Shown here: positions 8,630 through 17,260 of the stretch, piece after piece
How the letters are laid out: the number at the start of each line of letters is the position of its first letter
How positions within the stretch are numbered: the stretch's first letter is position 1
From: Acidobacteriota bacterium
GTDB lineage: Bacteria; Acidobacteriota; UBA890; WLXD01
Assembly (NCBI GenBank): GCA_012103255.1
Contig: WLXD01000004.1
Location: 334,460 to 398,459 of the forward strand
DNA length: 64,000 nucleotides
Direction of reading: 5' to 3'
Translations under genes and position numbers: made by a program
The notes under the pieces: model-generated
The model's input: only the letters and a program-made list of their open reading frames with translations
Database searches by the model: none
Told to the model about the DNA's origin: nothing

Positions 8630-9918
8630 GCGATCGCCTCGACCTCACCGCAACGGTTGAAGCCCAGGACGCAGCCGAGCGCCTGCTCGAAGCTGCGCTC
8701 CTGGGCGTCGATCACAGCGACGCCAATTCGGATGCACTCGGCGAACTACTCGCGAGTGAAACCCCGGCGAGCGTGGCCAATATCTGGGTCGCCGCGGCCA
8801 CCGGGCAGGCAGAGGCCGTGCGCCGATTCCTCGATGAGACGCCCGAACTCGCGAACGAGCCTGGCGGCACACGCGGGTGGGAGCCGTTGCTCTACCTGTG
8901 CTTCTCGCGCGCTCTCGGTGGACTCCCCGAGTGTCGGGAGGGTATGCACGCGGCGGCGCGGCACCTGCTGGATGCGGGCGCCGACCCGAACGTCGCGTGG
9001 TTCGATTCTGCGTGGGATAACGCTCGGGAGACGCCAATCTACGGCGCCGCCGGGGTGGCGAACGACGCAGCGCTAGCAGCGGTGCTCCTCGACGCGGGCG
9101 CTGACCCGAACGATGGAGAAACCGCGTACCACTTCGTTGAGCACGAAGGCGCACCCTGTGCGGACGTCCTATGGCCTCACCTGGACGAGAAGAGCCGCGG
9201 CACAGCGCTGCTCCACAAACTCGACTACCCCGACCTCGACGGGCTCAAGCGACTCCTGGAACTCGGTGCCGACCCTAACGGAGACTCTCCGTTTGGCAAG
9301 TACGCGCTCCACCAAGCGGTCTTCCGCGGGCACCCGAAGCGGTTCTTCGACCTCTTGTTCGAGCATGGCGCCGACCCCAACAAGCCGGACCGACTCGGCC
9401 GTACGCCGTACGGACTCGCCGCCCTTGCCGGACGAACCGAGATCGCGGGGTGGCTCGTCGATCACGGAGCCGCCGCGAACCTCTTGCCGCTCGAGGCCTA
9501 CATCGCGGCCTGCGCGATGGGCGACGCGGAACGTGCTCGTGAACTGGCGCAGGACGATCCGCAGCTGGCTGCGCGTGGCCCGGCAGAGAGACCCGCACAG
9601 ATCTGCGAGGTTGCCGACGGCGGCAACGTCGATGGCACCCGATTGATGCTCGAGCGCGGATGGGACGTCAACAGTCTCGGGCCCACCTGGTCGGAGGCGG
9701 CTGTCCACCGTGCGGCGATGCAGGGACACCGTGAGGTTGTCGAAGTGCTTTACGAAGCTGGGGCAGACCTGCGAATTCGAGACCGTTCCTACGACGCGTC
9801 ACCGCTGGGCTGGGCGAACCATGGCGGGCATACCGCAATCGTGGAGTTCCTGGCGCAAGATCTTGATCGGCTAGACGACCGAGATCGCGAAGCGCTCAGC
9901 GACCACGCCGACGAGTAG
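8626..9918 (+). CDS. Ankyrin-repeat protein coupled to the MATE gene
   Basis: The 430-residue soluble protein contains about eight ankyrin repeats. The clearest carry the GADPN hairpin (LLDAGADPNVAW, LLDAGADPNDGE, LLELGADPNGDS, LFEHGADPNKPD), followed by more degenerate repeats ending in LYEAGADLRIRD. No signal peptide or catalytic motif is seen. Ankyrin repeats bind proteins, so a regulatory or scaffolding role is likely. The ATG overlaps the MATE stop codon (ATGA), which ties its expression to the exporter. It could act on the exporter or simply share its operon. The fold is sure, the partner is not. Confidence 0.88.
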   Translation: MSDRLDLTATVEAQDAAERLLEAALLGVDHSDANSDALGELLASETPASVANIWVAAATGQAEAVRRFLDETPELANEPGGTRGWEPLLYLCFSRALGGLPECREGMHAAARHLLDAGADPNVAWFDSAWDNARETPIYGAAGVANDAALAAVLLDAGADPNDGETAYHFVEHEGAPCADVLWPHLDEKSRGTALLHKLDYPDLDGLKRLLELGADPNGDSPFGKYALHQAVFRGHPKRFFDLLFEHGADPNKPDRLGRTPYGLAALAGRTEIAGWLVDHGAAANLLPLEAYIAACAMGDAERARELAQDDPQLAARGPAERPAQICEVADGGNVDGTRLMLERGWDVNSLGPTWSEAAVHRAAMQGHREVVEVLYEAGADLRIRDRSYDASPLGWANHGGHTAIVEFLAQDLDRLDDRDREALSDHADE

Positions 9919-9932
9919 CTCTCCGGCCGCCG

Positions 9933-11945
9933 CTAGGCGTGGACGGGCTCCGGACTCTCGACGCCCGCGAACATGCCCGGCGTGTACGCCGTGATCTTCC
10001 CGGTAAACGCAGACGCCGCTACCGTGAGCGGCGATGCCAGGTACAGACGCCCTGGGCCGGACCGACCCTTGAAGTTCCGGTTAATGGCCGAGACGGTCAC
10101 CTGCTCGGCCGACTCGGAAACGCCGGGGCCGCAACCGATGCAGGCCCCGCACCCCGGTTCGATCAGGGTGATGCCGGCCTTCTCGAACGTCTCGACATAG
10201 CCGCGATCACGCGCATACTGCTCGACGCTCTTGGAACCGAACTGAATCAGGAACTGCGCCGACGAGTGCACGCTCAGTCCAGCCGCCACCGCTTCGGCGG
10301 CAACCCGGTGGTAGAAGTCCAGGTCGTGTTCCTTCCCCGCAGTGCATGACCCGCCGTAGGCGATGTCGATTTCCACCTCGGCGAGATCCTCGATGAGTTC
10401 ACCGTTGGTCGGATCGGAGGGCACGCCATGGTCGGGATCACCGGGATTCGCGACCATCGGGGAAATCGAGCTCAGATCGATGGCGTGCACGCCGCCGGCG
10501 TACTCGGCATCAGGATCCGGTGCCACTTGGCGAGCCTTGAGGGCTTCGATGTCAACGCCCGGGCGATGCCGCTCCAGCCAATCCCAGGTCTTGTCGTCAG
10601 CTTCGACGATGGCCCCGCGCGCCGTACATTCCGTCGCCATGTTGGTGAGTGTGGCGCGCTCGTCCATCGACAGCGCCGTGACCCCTGGACCGGTGAATTC
10701 CATCACCCGATTCAGAGTGTGCTCCGGCTTGGCGTGATGCAGAAGGATGTAGAGCATCACGTCCTTCGCGGTGACCGTCTCCTGCAACTCGCCAGTCAAC
10801 TCGAAACGGATCGCCTCTGGCACCTCGACGAAAGTGAACCCGCTGTAGACGAGGTTCGCATACTCGGTGGCGCCGACGCCCCATGCGAGGGCGTTGTTGC
10901 ACCCGCCCATGCACGTATGGCTGTCGGTGGCCTGGATGAAGTCACCCGGGTTCACCATCCGTTCGCGCGCGACCTCGTGACAGATGCCCGGAGACACACC
11001 GTCTTCGTCCGCAAGATATCCGCCGACCTGCGAATGTTCCTGGAAGGTGCGCTGCATGCCGCGCATGGTGTCGATCTGTGGCAGAAACTGCTGCAGTTTC
11101 GGGACGTCCTCGGCGTACACCAGGTGATCCTCGAATGCCGCAAAGCGGTCCGGCGCGTTCAGCTTGTAGTCGGCGCCGTATTCCTCGGTCAGGAAGTGAT
11201 GCACCTGTGCCGAGGTGTAGTCGTGCGAGTAGCCGCCATCGACATTCACGAGCACAGCGTCGCCGGGCTTCACGTACGGAGCGCCATCACCGAGGAGGTG
11301 CTGCGCCAGGATCTTCTCGGTCATGTTCATCGAACGCGCTTCGGTTCCGTGCGGCGGAATCGTCACCTGTTCGGCGGCGAGCGCCTTGGCGAACGGGAAG
11401 AGTCCGCCGTGCTGAACAATCAACTGCGTCACAGGGTCGTAGTCGCTGTAGAAGTCCTCGAGCGAGACTTCTTCACCAGCCTCGAGCCGACGCAACAAGT
11501 CGTAGCCGCTCATCAGGACGCCCTGATTGATGTTGTTGCGTTCGTGGATGGGCGCGAACGATGCAGCCACGGCGAGGCGGATACCGCTCCACTTCTCGGC
11601 CTGGACTGCGGTCTCCCGTGAGGAACCCGTGCCCTTCCGGTAGCCGGATACGATGATCTCGAAACCACCGTCGGCCAGAGCGTCCTGCGCGAATACGCGT
11701 TCGCCGTCCACGATCAATCCGGCGTAGGCATCGCGGGCGATGTCCTCCGGCCGGTAGCTGAAGCAGACCCAGCCCGGGGTCATGACATCGGTATTGATAT
11801 CGTCGAGCAAGTCGTCGGGGAGCTTCAGGTCGTCGGCCCGAAGCGTGAGCTCACCGGACAGCTGCGCGCGAATCAACGCTGCGTCCTTGGTGAGATAGAG
11901 GACGCGCTTGCCGGGGGTCATCCGGATGGTTTCGTTCGGTTGCAT
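9933..11945 (-). CDS. Aconitase-family hydratase, swivel-first fusion
   Basis: The 670-residue enzyme fuses the two aconitase modules in AcnB-like order. A swivel domain comes first (about 40-180), with DDINTDVMTPG and the substrate-binding GSSRE motif in GYRKGTGSSRETA. The 4Fe-4S catalytic domain follows (about 200-670). Cluster cysteines are visible in ATDSHTCMGGC and EPGCGACIGCGPG, and NRNFKGRSGPGRLYLASP is the conserved late motif. The stretch after GSSRE (AASFAPIHERNNINQGVL) looks more like LeuD than AcnB, and AcnB's HEAT-like N-terminal domain is absent. It should isomerise a hydroxy-tricarboxylate such as citrate, homocitrate or isopropylmalate. Which one is not settled. The ATG at 11945 is divergent from the VOC gene. 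Confidence 0.88.
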   Translation of the reverse strand: MQPNETIRMTPGKRVLYLTKDAALIRAQLSGELTLRADDLKLPDDLLDDINTDVMTPGWVCFSYRPEDIARDAYAGLIVDGERVFAQDALADGGFEIIVSGYRKGTGSSRETAVQAEKWSGIRLAVAASFAPIHERNNINQGVLMSGYDLLRRLEAGEEVSLEDFYSDYDPVTQLIVQHGGLFPFAKALAAEQVTIPPHGTEARSMNMTEKILAQHLLGDGAPYVKPGDAVLVNVDGGYSHDYTSAQVHHFLTEEYGADYKLNAPDRFAAFEDHLVYAEDVPKLQQFLPQIDTMRGMQRTFQEHSQVGGYLADEDGVSPGICHEVARERMVNPGDFIQATDSHTCMGGCNNALAWGVGATEYANLVYSGFTFVEVPEAIRFELTGELQETVTAKDVMLYILLHHAKPEHTLNRVMEFTGPGVTALSMDERATLTNMATECTARGAIVEADDKTWDWLERHRPGVDIEALKARQVAPDPDAEYAGGVHAIDLSSISPMVANPGDPDHGVPSDPTNGELIEDLAEVEIDIAYGGSCTAGKEHDLDFYHRVAAEAVAAGLSVHSSAQFLIQFGSKSVEQYARDRGYVETFEKAGITLIEPGCGACIGCGPGVSESAEQVTVSAINRNFKGRSGPGRLYLASPLTVAASAFTGKITAYTPGMFAGVESPEPVHA

Positions 11946-11985
11946 GGACGAATTATGCCAGCCTCCGAGGGCATCCGGTTCCCGC

Positions 11986-11991
11986 TATGCT
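11986..11991 (+). promoter_or_regulatory. -10 box before the VOC gene, probable leaderless start
   Basis: TATGCT fits TANNNT and ends 7 nt before the ATG at 11999. No ribosome-binding site precedes that ATG. If this box is used, the upstream in-frame ATG at 11987 lies within it and cannot be the start. Confidence 0.4.
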
Positions 11992-11998
11992 ACGTGCG

Positions 11999-12436
11999 AT
12001 GGCGAAGTTCGAAGTACGACAGATCGATCACGTGGAGCTATTCGTCCCGGACCAGCGTGCCGCCGCGGCCTGGTATGAGCGGGTGCTGGGGCTGCGCGTC
12101 CTCGATGAGCTGGCGGATTGGGCTCAGGGTGGGCCGCTCATGGTCACGACCGCACACGCCCACACGAAGCTCGCCTTGTTCGAAGGCGAACCTCTGAAGA
12201 CACGGGCGCAGGGCGCGTTCCGGCGGGTCGCCTTCCAGGTTGACGCCCCAGGCTTCGCAGCGTTCATCGACCGTTTGCCGAAGCTCGAGCTTCAGTCAGA
12301 AACGGGCCGACCGGTAACCGGCACCGACTGGGTCGACCATGGTGCTGCCCTTTCGATCTACTTCTCGGACCCGTGGTTGCATCGATTCGAGATCACCACC
12401 TACGAAACCAATCGCGCCCGCAAGCTGCTCGCATGA
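11999..12436 (+). CDS. VOC (glyoxalase/bleomycin resistance) family protein
   Basis: The 145-residue protein has the paired beta-alpha-beta-beta-beta units of the vicinal oxygen chelate fold. IDHVELFVPD followed by AAAWYERVLGLRVL is the standard opening, with His in the first strand as a metal-ligand candidate. SIYFSDPWLHRFEITTYE closes the second unit and supplies the usual Glu ligand. Members include dioxygenases, glyoxalases and drug-binding proteins. The substrate cannot be told. Its stop overlaps the ung start (ATGA), beginning a three-gene chain with ung and the RDD gene. An alternative start at 11987 would add four residues. Confidence 0.85.
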   Translation: MAKFEVRQIDHVELFVPDQRAAAAWYERVLGLRVLDELADWAQGGPLMVTTAHAHTKLALFEGEPLKTRAQGAFRRVAFQVDAPGFAAFIDRLPKLELQSETGRPVTGTDWVDHGAALSIYFSDPWLHRFEITTYETNRARKLLA

Positions 12437-13101
12437 TTCCCGCACTGCCGCAGCGATGGGAGTCGACGCTCGGGAAAGAAGTCGCGGAGCCGTACTTCGA
12501 CCGCCTGCGGAGCTTCGTCGAGGCCGAACGAAACGCGCACGAGGTGTTTCCGCCCGTCGACCAGACGTTCTCAGCTCTGGAGTTCGCGGCTCCTGAAGAT
12601 GTCCGGGTAGTGATTCTCGGCCAGGATCCGTATCACGGACCCGGCCAGGCAAATGGGCTCGCGTTCTCCGTGCAGCACGGGGTGCCCGTCCCACCTTCAC
12701 TTCGCAACATCTACAAAGAACTCTACAGTGACTGCGACATCGAACCAGCTCAGCACGGCGAGCTCTCGGACTGGGCTCGCCAGGGCGTTCTCCTGCTCAA
12801 CACTTGTCTTACCGTGCGCGCACACGACGCGGGGTCGCACGCGGGCAACGGCTGGGAGCGGTTCACCGACACGGTGATCGAAACGGTCTCGGAGCGCTGC
12901 CCCGACGCGGTTTTCCTGCTGTGGGGCAATCCTGCTCGCGCGAAGCGCCGCCTCCTGGCACCTACCAGCGCGATCATCGAGTCGGCCCATCCGTCGCCCC
13001 TAGCCGCTTACCGCGGGTTCTTCGACAGCCGTCCGTTTTCGCGTTGCAACGCAGCGCTGCGTGACGCAGGCCACGCTCCGATCTCGTGGTCCCTTCGATG
13101 A
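12433..13101 (+). CDS. ung: Uracil-DNA glycosylase, family 1
   Basis: The 222-residue enzyme removes uracil from DNA at the start of base-excision repair in the cytoplasm. The family 1 motifs are complete: water-activating GQDPYHGPGQANGLAFSV with catalytic Asp65, the LLLNTCLTV strand that binds the uracil pocket, and the DNA-intercalation loop HPSPLAAYRGF (HPSPLSAHRGF in E. coli). The length matches E. coli Ung (229). The ATG overlaps the VOC stop (ATGA), and its own stop overlaps the RDD start in the same way. A dUTPase gene is elsewhere in the window (57528), so both uracil-exclusion steps are covered. Confidence 0.96.
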   Translation: MIPALPQRWESTLGKEVAEPYFDRLRSFVEAERNAHEVFPPVDQTFSALEFAAPEDVRVVILGQDPYHGPGQANGLAFSVQHGVPVPPSLRNIYKELYSDCDIEPAQHGELSDWARQGVLLLNTCLTVRAHDAGSHAGNGWERFTDTVIETVSERCPDAVFLLWGNPARAKRRLLAPTSAIIESAHPSPLAAYRGFFDSRPFSRCNAALRDAGHAPISWSLR

Positions 13102-13927
13102 GCGTTCTCGACAAACTCACCACCAGGGAACGTCAACGCCAGATCACAGATGAGCCTTTTCGGATCGATCCCGAGCTCATGGGTCGCCCGCTCTCCACGA
13201 TCAAGCGGCGCGGCGTGGCCATCGCCATCGACCTGGTTCTCGCTGCAATCCTGGCACTTCCACTCATGCTGGGGGCGAGCTGGCTGATCCTGCGCATTCA
13301 AACTCCGGAACTCGCGGACATGGCCGTCAGTTCTTTCGGCCAAGGCGATATTCCAACGAGGTTAATTGGGATGTGGGCACCCGGCAGCTGCTGGAACTGG
13401 TGGAGCGCCGCCGTCCCGAGATCCTTCCGCCCGAGATCCGCGACGCACTCGCATCCGGCAATCCGGAACAGATCGCGGCGAGCGCCGCGGGTCTCAGCGT
13501 GCTCTTCGACTTCGGCAACAGCGAAGCTTCGCACTACAGCGCCAGCGACAACCGTCTCACTGTCCGGGGCGACGTGATGCTGGGACGGGCACGGTCCGCA
13601 TTGAGTTTCCTCGGCCTCGGAGTGCTCTACTTCACGCTGTGCACCTGGGTCGGGCGCGGACAGACTCCTGGCAAGTTCCTCTGTGGAGTCCGTGTACGAC
13701 GCCTTGACGGCAGCAAACTTGGACTACGGGGTAGCTTCGACCGTGCCGGTGGCTACGCCGCAAGTATTTCGACCCTTGGCATTGGTTTCGTTCAGGCCGC
13801 CCGAGATCCGAATCGCCAGGCAATTCACGACCGCATCGCCGGCACGGTAGTGATCCGCGACGGTGGCCCCGGCTCCCTGCTAGCGCGACTCAGAGCGTCT
13901 CGCGGGAAGCCCCAGCCGCCGGCCTGA
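13098..13927 (+). pseudogene. RDD-family membrane protein, interrupted by a frameshift
   Basis: The gene starts at ATG 13098, overlapping the ung stop. The first part encodes MSVLDKLTTRERQRQ and TM1 (RRGVAIAIDLVLAAILALP), then loses homology after about position 13355. The protein resumes in the -1 frame with VNWDVGTRQLLELVERRRPE (from about 13361), a second helix (FLGLGVLYFTLCTWVGRG), and the RDD hallmark QTPGKFLCGVRVRRLDG with the late DPNRQAIHDRIAGTVVI. A single missing base between about 13325 and 13370 explains this. It could be a true mutation or an assembly error. RDD proteins are small inner-membrane proteins of mostly unknown transport function. The 3' end overlaps galK tail-to-tail. 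Confidence 0.8.
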
Positions 13928-14981
13928 ACACCCACGCATCGGGACCAAGCGCGGCGCGAATCGCGCCTGCCTGCTCGCGCCTGCACACCGCCACGACGCA
14001 GCCGCCGAAACCGGCCCCGACAACTCGCGCCCCAGCCGCGCCGGCAACGCGTGCGCGTCTCACTAGATCGTCCACCGCCGGGTGACTCACGTCGTATTCG
14101 TCGCGAAGGCCGCGATGCGAAGCATTGAGCAGTTCGCCCAGCACCTCGACGCTGTCGTATTGGAGAGCTCGCACGGCCTCATCAACACGGCGGGCTTCTG
14201 CGAACACGAAACCAGCCCGACGCTGCAGCAACGGATCGTCAATCGCTGCCAGGTCAGCGCGCCGCGAGACAGGGACATCCGCGAGAAGACCGCCCTCGGG
14301 CGCTCCGAGTTGGCGGGCCGCCGACAGACATTCATGAACACGCGCGTTGTAGGCCTCGCGGGCAGCACCCGACTTGGCGGCATGCACTCCGGAATGGGCC
14401 ACGACGATCGCGATGTCTTCCGGTACGGTCACCGGCTTGACCCGCACCGGACGAAAATCGATGCGCAGCGCGTTCCCCGGCGTACCAAGCAGCGAGATGG
14501 CCTGGTCCATGCCGCCCGACAGCGTCCCTACGTAGCGTTCGCCGAGTCGGGCTTCCTCGGCCAACAACGCACGATCCCCCGACTCGCTCAGCGCGAGAAA
14601 GCTCGCCACCACGAGCGCCGAGGAAGAAGACAGCCCAGCTTCCGCCGGGATATCGCCCACCACCACCAGTTCCAGGCCCGACTCCGGCACGCGACGGCGC
14701 GCGGCCGCGACCACGTAGTCCACCCAGGTGCCGCGTGGCTCGCGCGACGGCAGATCCAGGAGGTTGATCGTCTCGGCCGGGTACCGGTCGTCGTCCACGT
14801 TGCGGACAACAAGGGTGTCGTCCCCGGTCGGCGCCGCAGCAATCCAGACCGCACGATCGATTGCCATCGGCAGCACAGGGAAGCCGTTGTAGTCCGTATG
14901 TTCGCCAATGATGTTCACGCGGCCTGGAGCACGGGCCACGATGGATGTCTCGGGTAGGGCTTCGAGAAGACGTTCGCGCAT
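13890..14981 (-). CDS. galK: Galactokinase
   Basis: The 363-residue cytoplasmic GHMP-family kinase phosphorylates galactose to galactose-1-phosphate, the entry step of the Leloir pathway. The galactokinase signature GRVNIIGEHTDYNGFPVLP lies at residues 20-38. The GHMP phosphate-binding loop is EAGLSSSSALVVAS (about 114-127), the catalytic base region SGGMDQ has Asp159, and the C-terminal glycine motif is GAGFGGCVVAV. The length is near the usual 380-390. No galT or galE is in the window. The gene faces the RDD gene and overlaps it by 38 nt at the 3' ends. Confidence 0.94.
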   Translation of the reverse strand: MRERLLEALPETSIVARAPGRVNIIGEHTDYNGFPVLPMAIDRAVWIAAAPTGDDTLVVRNVDDDRYPAETINLLDLPSREPRGTWVDYVVAAARRRVPESGLELVVVGDIPAEAGLSSSSALVVASFLALSESGDRALLAEEARLGERYVGTLSGGMDQAISLLGTPGNALRIDFRPVRVKPVTVPEDIAIVVAHSGVHAAKSGAAREAYNARVHECLSAARQLGAPEGGLLADVPVSRRADLAAIDDPLLQRRAGFVFAEARRVDEAVRALQYDSVEVLGELLNASHRGLRDEYDVSHPAVDDLVRRARVAGAAGARVVGAGFGGCVVAVCRREQAGAIRAALGPDAWVFRPAAGASRETL

Positions 14982-15097
14982 CGCGGCACGATACCCGATC
15001 AGGGTCCCTGATGTGACTCGAGCCCTGCCGAACTGGGCTACGACCGACCGGACCGTCTAGAATTCCAGGAGCGTCATCGACGCCGAAGGAACCTTCA

Positions 15098-16213
15098 TTG
15101 AAGAAACCGCTGCACCTCGCGCTTCTACTGCCCCTGACACTTGGCGGCTGCGCACTGAGCGTGGAACACCAGGAAGCTGGGGAATCGGTAACCGAACTCG
15201 AACTGACAGTCGATCGGTGGGCCAAAGAGTTTCTCGATGACGGCATCGTCGCCGGGCTCTCCGTCGGCATCGCGGCGAACGGCGAAACGCTTCTCAACAA
15301 AGGTTATGGCCTCGCCGACATCGAGCAGGATGTTCCGGCGACCGACGACACCGTCTACCGGATCGGGTCGATCACGAAACAGTTCACCGCTGCCGCGATG
15401 ATGCGATTGGTCGAAAGCGGCCAGATCGATCTGCATGCGCCAATCGGCCCCTATGTGGACTTCCCGACGGGTGATCACACCGTCACCGTTGAACAACTGC
15501 TGTGGCACACGTCGGGAATTCCGAGCTACACCGGCCTCGGGGAACGGTGGAGGAAGACTGTTCCACTCGACGTCGAGCACACCGAACTGCTCGGCCTGGT
15601 GCTCGAGGAACCCTTCGACTTCGCTCCCGGCGCCGAGTACCGCTACAACAACACAGGCTACTACCTACTCGGGATGATCGTCGAGAACATCACCGGCGGC
15701 TCCTACGCCGACTACGTGGAGCGCGAGCTCGCTGCGCCCCTCCGCCTCAGTCGCACGCACTACTGCGACGAAAAACGCATCCTCCCCGGCAGAGCCGAGG
15801 GCTACGAACTGGTGGATGGTGCGCTGGTGAATGACGATCCGATCTCCATGACTCAACCCTTCGCCGCCGGCGCGTTGTGCTCGACAGTAGGAGACCTCCT
15901 GCGTTGGCAGTCTGCCCTTGCGTCGGGAGAGGTCGTCAGCATGGAGTCCTATGCGCGCATGACCAGCGACGGGCTCCTGAGCGATGGCGACCCGATCGGC
16001 TACGGCTACGGACTCGGACTCGGCGACCTCGAGGGGCACGCTGTGGTTCGCCATGGCGGCGGCATCAACGGCTTCGCGACCATGCTCGTCTATTTCCCTG
16101 AGGACGACGTGCAGATCACGGTGCTGACGAATACGCCGGCGCCGGTCGCCGGCCCGCTCACCGAGAAGATCGCGCGCCACATGCTGGACCTGGAGCCGGC
16201 CGCAGAAGAGTGA
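15098..16213 (+). CDS. Class C beta-lactamase-like serine hydrolase, lipoprotein
   Basis: The 371-residue protein starts at a TTG with GAAGGA 7 nt upstream. A lipobox LGGC (Cys18) follows a short hydrophobic core, so it should be a membrane-anchored lipoprotein. The serine-hydrolase motifs are present: S91-I-T-K94, the YNN triad in EYRYNNTGYYLLG (Y183, N185), and HGGGINGF in place of KTG. Such proteins may be peptidases, esterases or penicillin-binding-like enzymes; lactamase activity cannot be assumed. The GTG of the next gene overlaps the stop (GTGA), so it is co-translated with the GT9 gene. Confidence 0.9.
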   Translation: MKKPLHLALLLPLTLGGCALSVEHQEAGESVTELELTVDRWAKEFLDDGIVAGLSVGIAANGETLLNKGYGLADIEQDVPATDDTVYRIGSITKQFTAAAMMRLVESGQIDLHAPIGPYVDFPTGDHTVTVEQLLWHTSGIPSYTGLGERWRKTVPLDVEHTELLGLVLEEPFDFAPGAEYRYNNTGYYLLGMIVENITGGSYADYVERELAAPLRLSRTHYCDEKRILPGRAEGYELVDGALVNDDPISMTQPFAAGALCSTVGDLLRWQSALASGEVVSMESYARMTSDGLLSDGDPIGYGYGLGLGDLEGHAVVRHGGGINGFATMLVYFPEDDVQITVLTNTPAPVAGPLTEKIARHMLDLEPAAEE

Positions 16214-17232
16214 GCCGCCCGATCCCCCTGCCGGCGAATCCACGCATTCTCTGCATTCGGCTCTCGGCGTTGGGCGACACGTTGCTCACGTTGCCGGCCG
16301 TACGCGCTCTCCATCAGACGTATCCCGGCGCCCGCATCGGTTACCTGACGGATCCCCGCCATGCCCTGATCCTGGCCGGCTGCCCAGAAGTCGACGAAGT
16401 CCTGCTGCTGAATCGCAAGCAACTTCAAGGGCTGCGCCCCGCGGCAATCGCCGCGTTCTGGCACGATGTGCTGAGCCCGATCATCTTCGGCAAGTGGGAC
16501 GCCGTATTCGACTTCCAGTCCTTCACCGAAACCGGGCTTCTCGCCGCTCTGAGCCGAGCACCAGTCCGAGTGGGTCGCCGGTACAAGACGAACGCCAGCT
16601 GGCTCTACCGCCCCTGGGTCGACGCGCCGCACCCGGAGACCTACATGACGGAGGCCCACCTGGACACGCTGCAGGTCACCGGGCTCGCCGCGGCCACCGA
16701 CGACTCGGCCGCGTACTTTGACGTTCCCCCGGAGGCCCGTACGGCTTGGACCGTGACTCGCGCCGGGATCGACCTGTCGCCGGCGGCACGAACCGTGGGT
16801 CTTTTTGTTGGCGCGGCTCGGGCTGATCGGCGCTGGCCGCCGGAGAAGTTTGCCGAGCTCGCGAGCGCGCTGGACCAGCACAGCGAGCGCCCTCTGCAGT
16901 ACCTCGTCCTGGCAGGACCTGACGAATCGGCCGAGGCCGAGGCCGTGGTCCGAGAAGCCCGGGCGGCGGGCTGCGTGATCTATCGCGCGTCAACAGCAGA
17001 CCTTCTCGAACTCGCGGCAGCGCTCGAGTTCTGCGACGCTTTGGTCGGCAACGACACGGGTCCGCTACACCTGTCCGCGGCCGTGGGAACCCCTACGTGT
17101 GGGATCTACCGCCGCGCCCTGCCCCACTTCCTCCTACCGGAACCGCATCGCGCGGTGGTGGCACCTGACCTCGACGTGAGCCGAGTTGAGGTAGCTGACG
17201 TGGCGACCGCTGCAGCTGAACTGCTGCGCTGA
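16210..17232 (+). CDS. GT9 (heptosyltransferase-like) glycosyltransferase
   Basis: The 340-residue cytoplasmic GT-B enzyme matches family 9 (ADP-heptose:LPS heptosyltransferases). The N-terminal motif ILCIRLSALGDTLLTLPAVRAL (read as ILCIRLSALGD, then LLTLPAVRAL) places the catalytic Asp. The C-terminal nucleotide-binding half has VGLFVGAARADRRWPPEKFAEL and DALVGNDTGPLHLSAAVGTP, the GNDTGPxHLA-type signature. It probably adds heptose or a similar sugar to lipopolysaccharide core. The start is the GTG that overlaps the serine hydrolase stop codon. Convergent with ADOP module A, with a 28-nt gap and no clear terminator. Confidence 0.9.
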   Translation: MSRPIPLPANPRILCIRLSALGDTLLTLPAVRALHQTYPGARIGYLTDPRHALILAGCPEVDEVLLLNRKQLQGLRPAAIAAFWHDVLSPIIFGKWDAVFDFQSFTETGLLAALSRAPVRVGRRYKTNASWLYRPWVDAPHPETYMTEAHLDTLQVTGLAAATDDSAAYFDVPPEARTAWTVTRAGIDLSPAARTVGLFVGAARADRRWPPEKFAELASALDQHSERPLQYLVLAGPDESAEAEAVVREARAAGCVIYRASTADLLELAAALEFCDALVGNDTGPLHLSAAVGTPTCGIYRRALPHFLLPEPHRAVVAPDLDVSRVEVADVATAAAELLR

Positions 17233-17260
17233 CAGCGGCCGCCCGGGCCAGGGGACCCGA

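Noticed and set aside
13320..13375. Programmed -1 frameshifting in the RDD gene
   Set aside because: No X-XXY-YYZ slippery site or clear downstream pseudoknot; a plain deletion or sequencing error is simpler.
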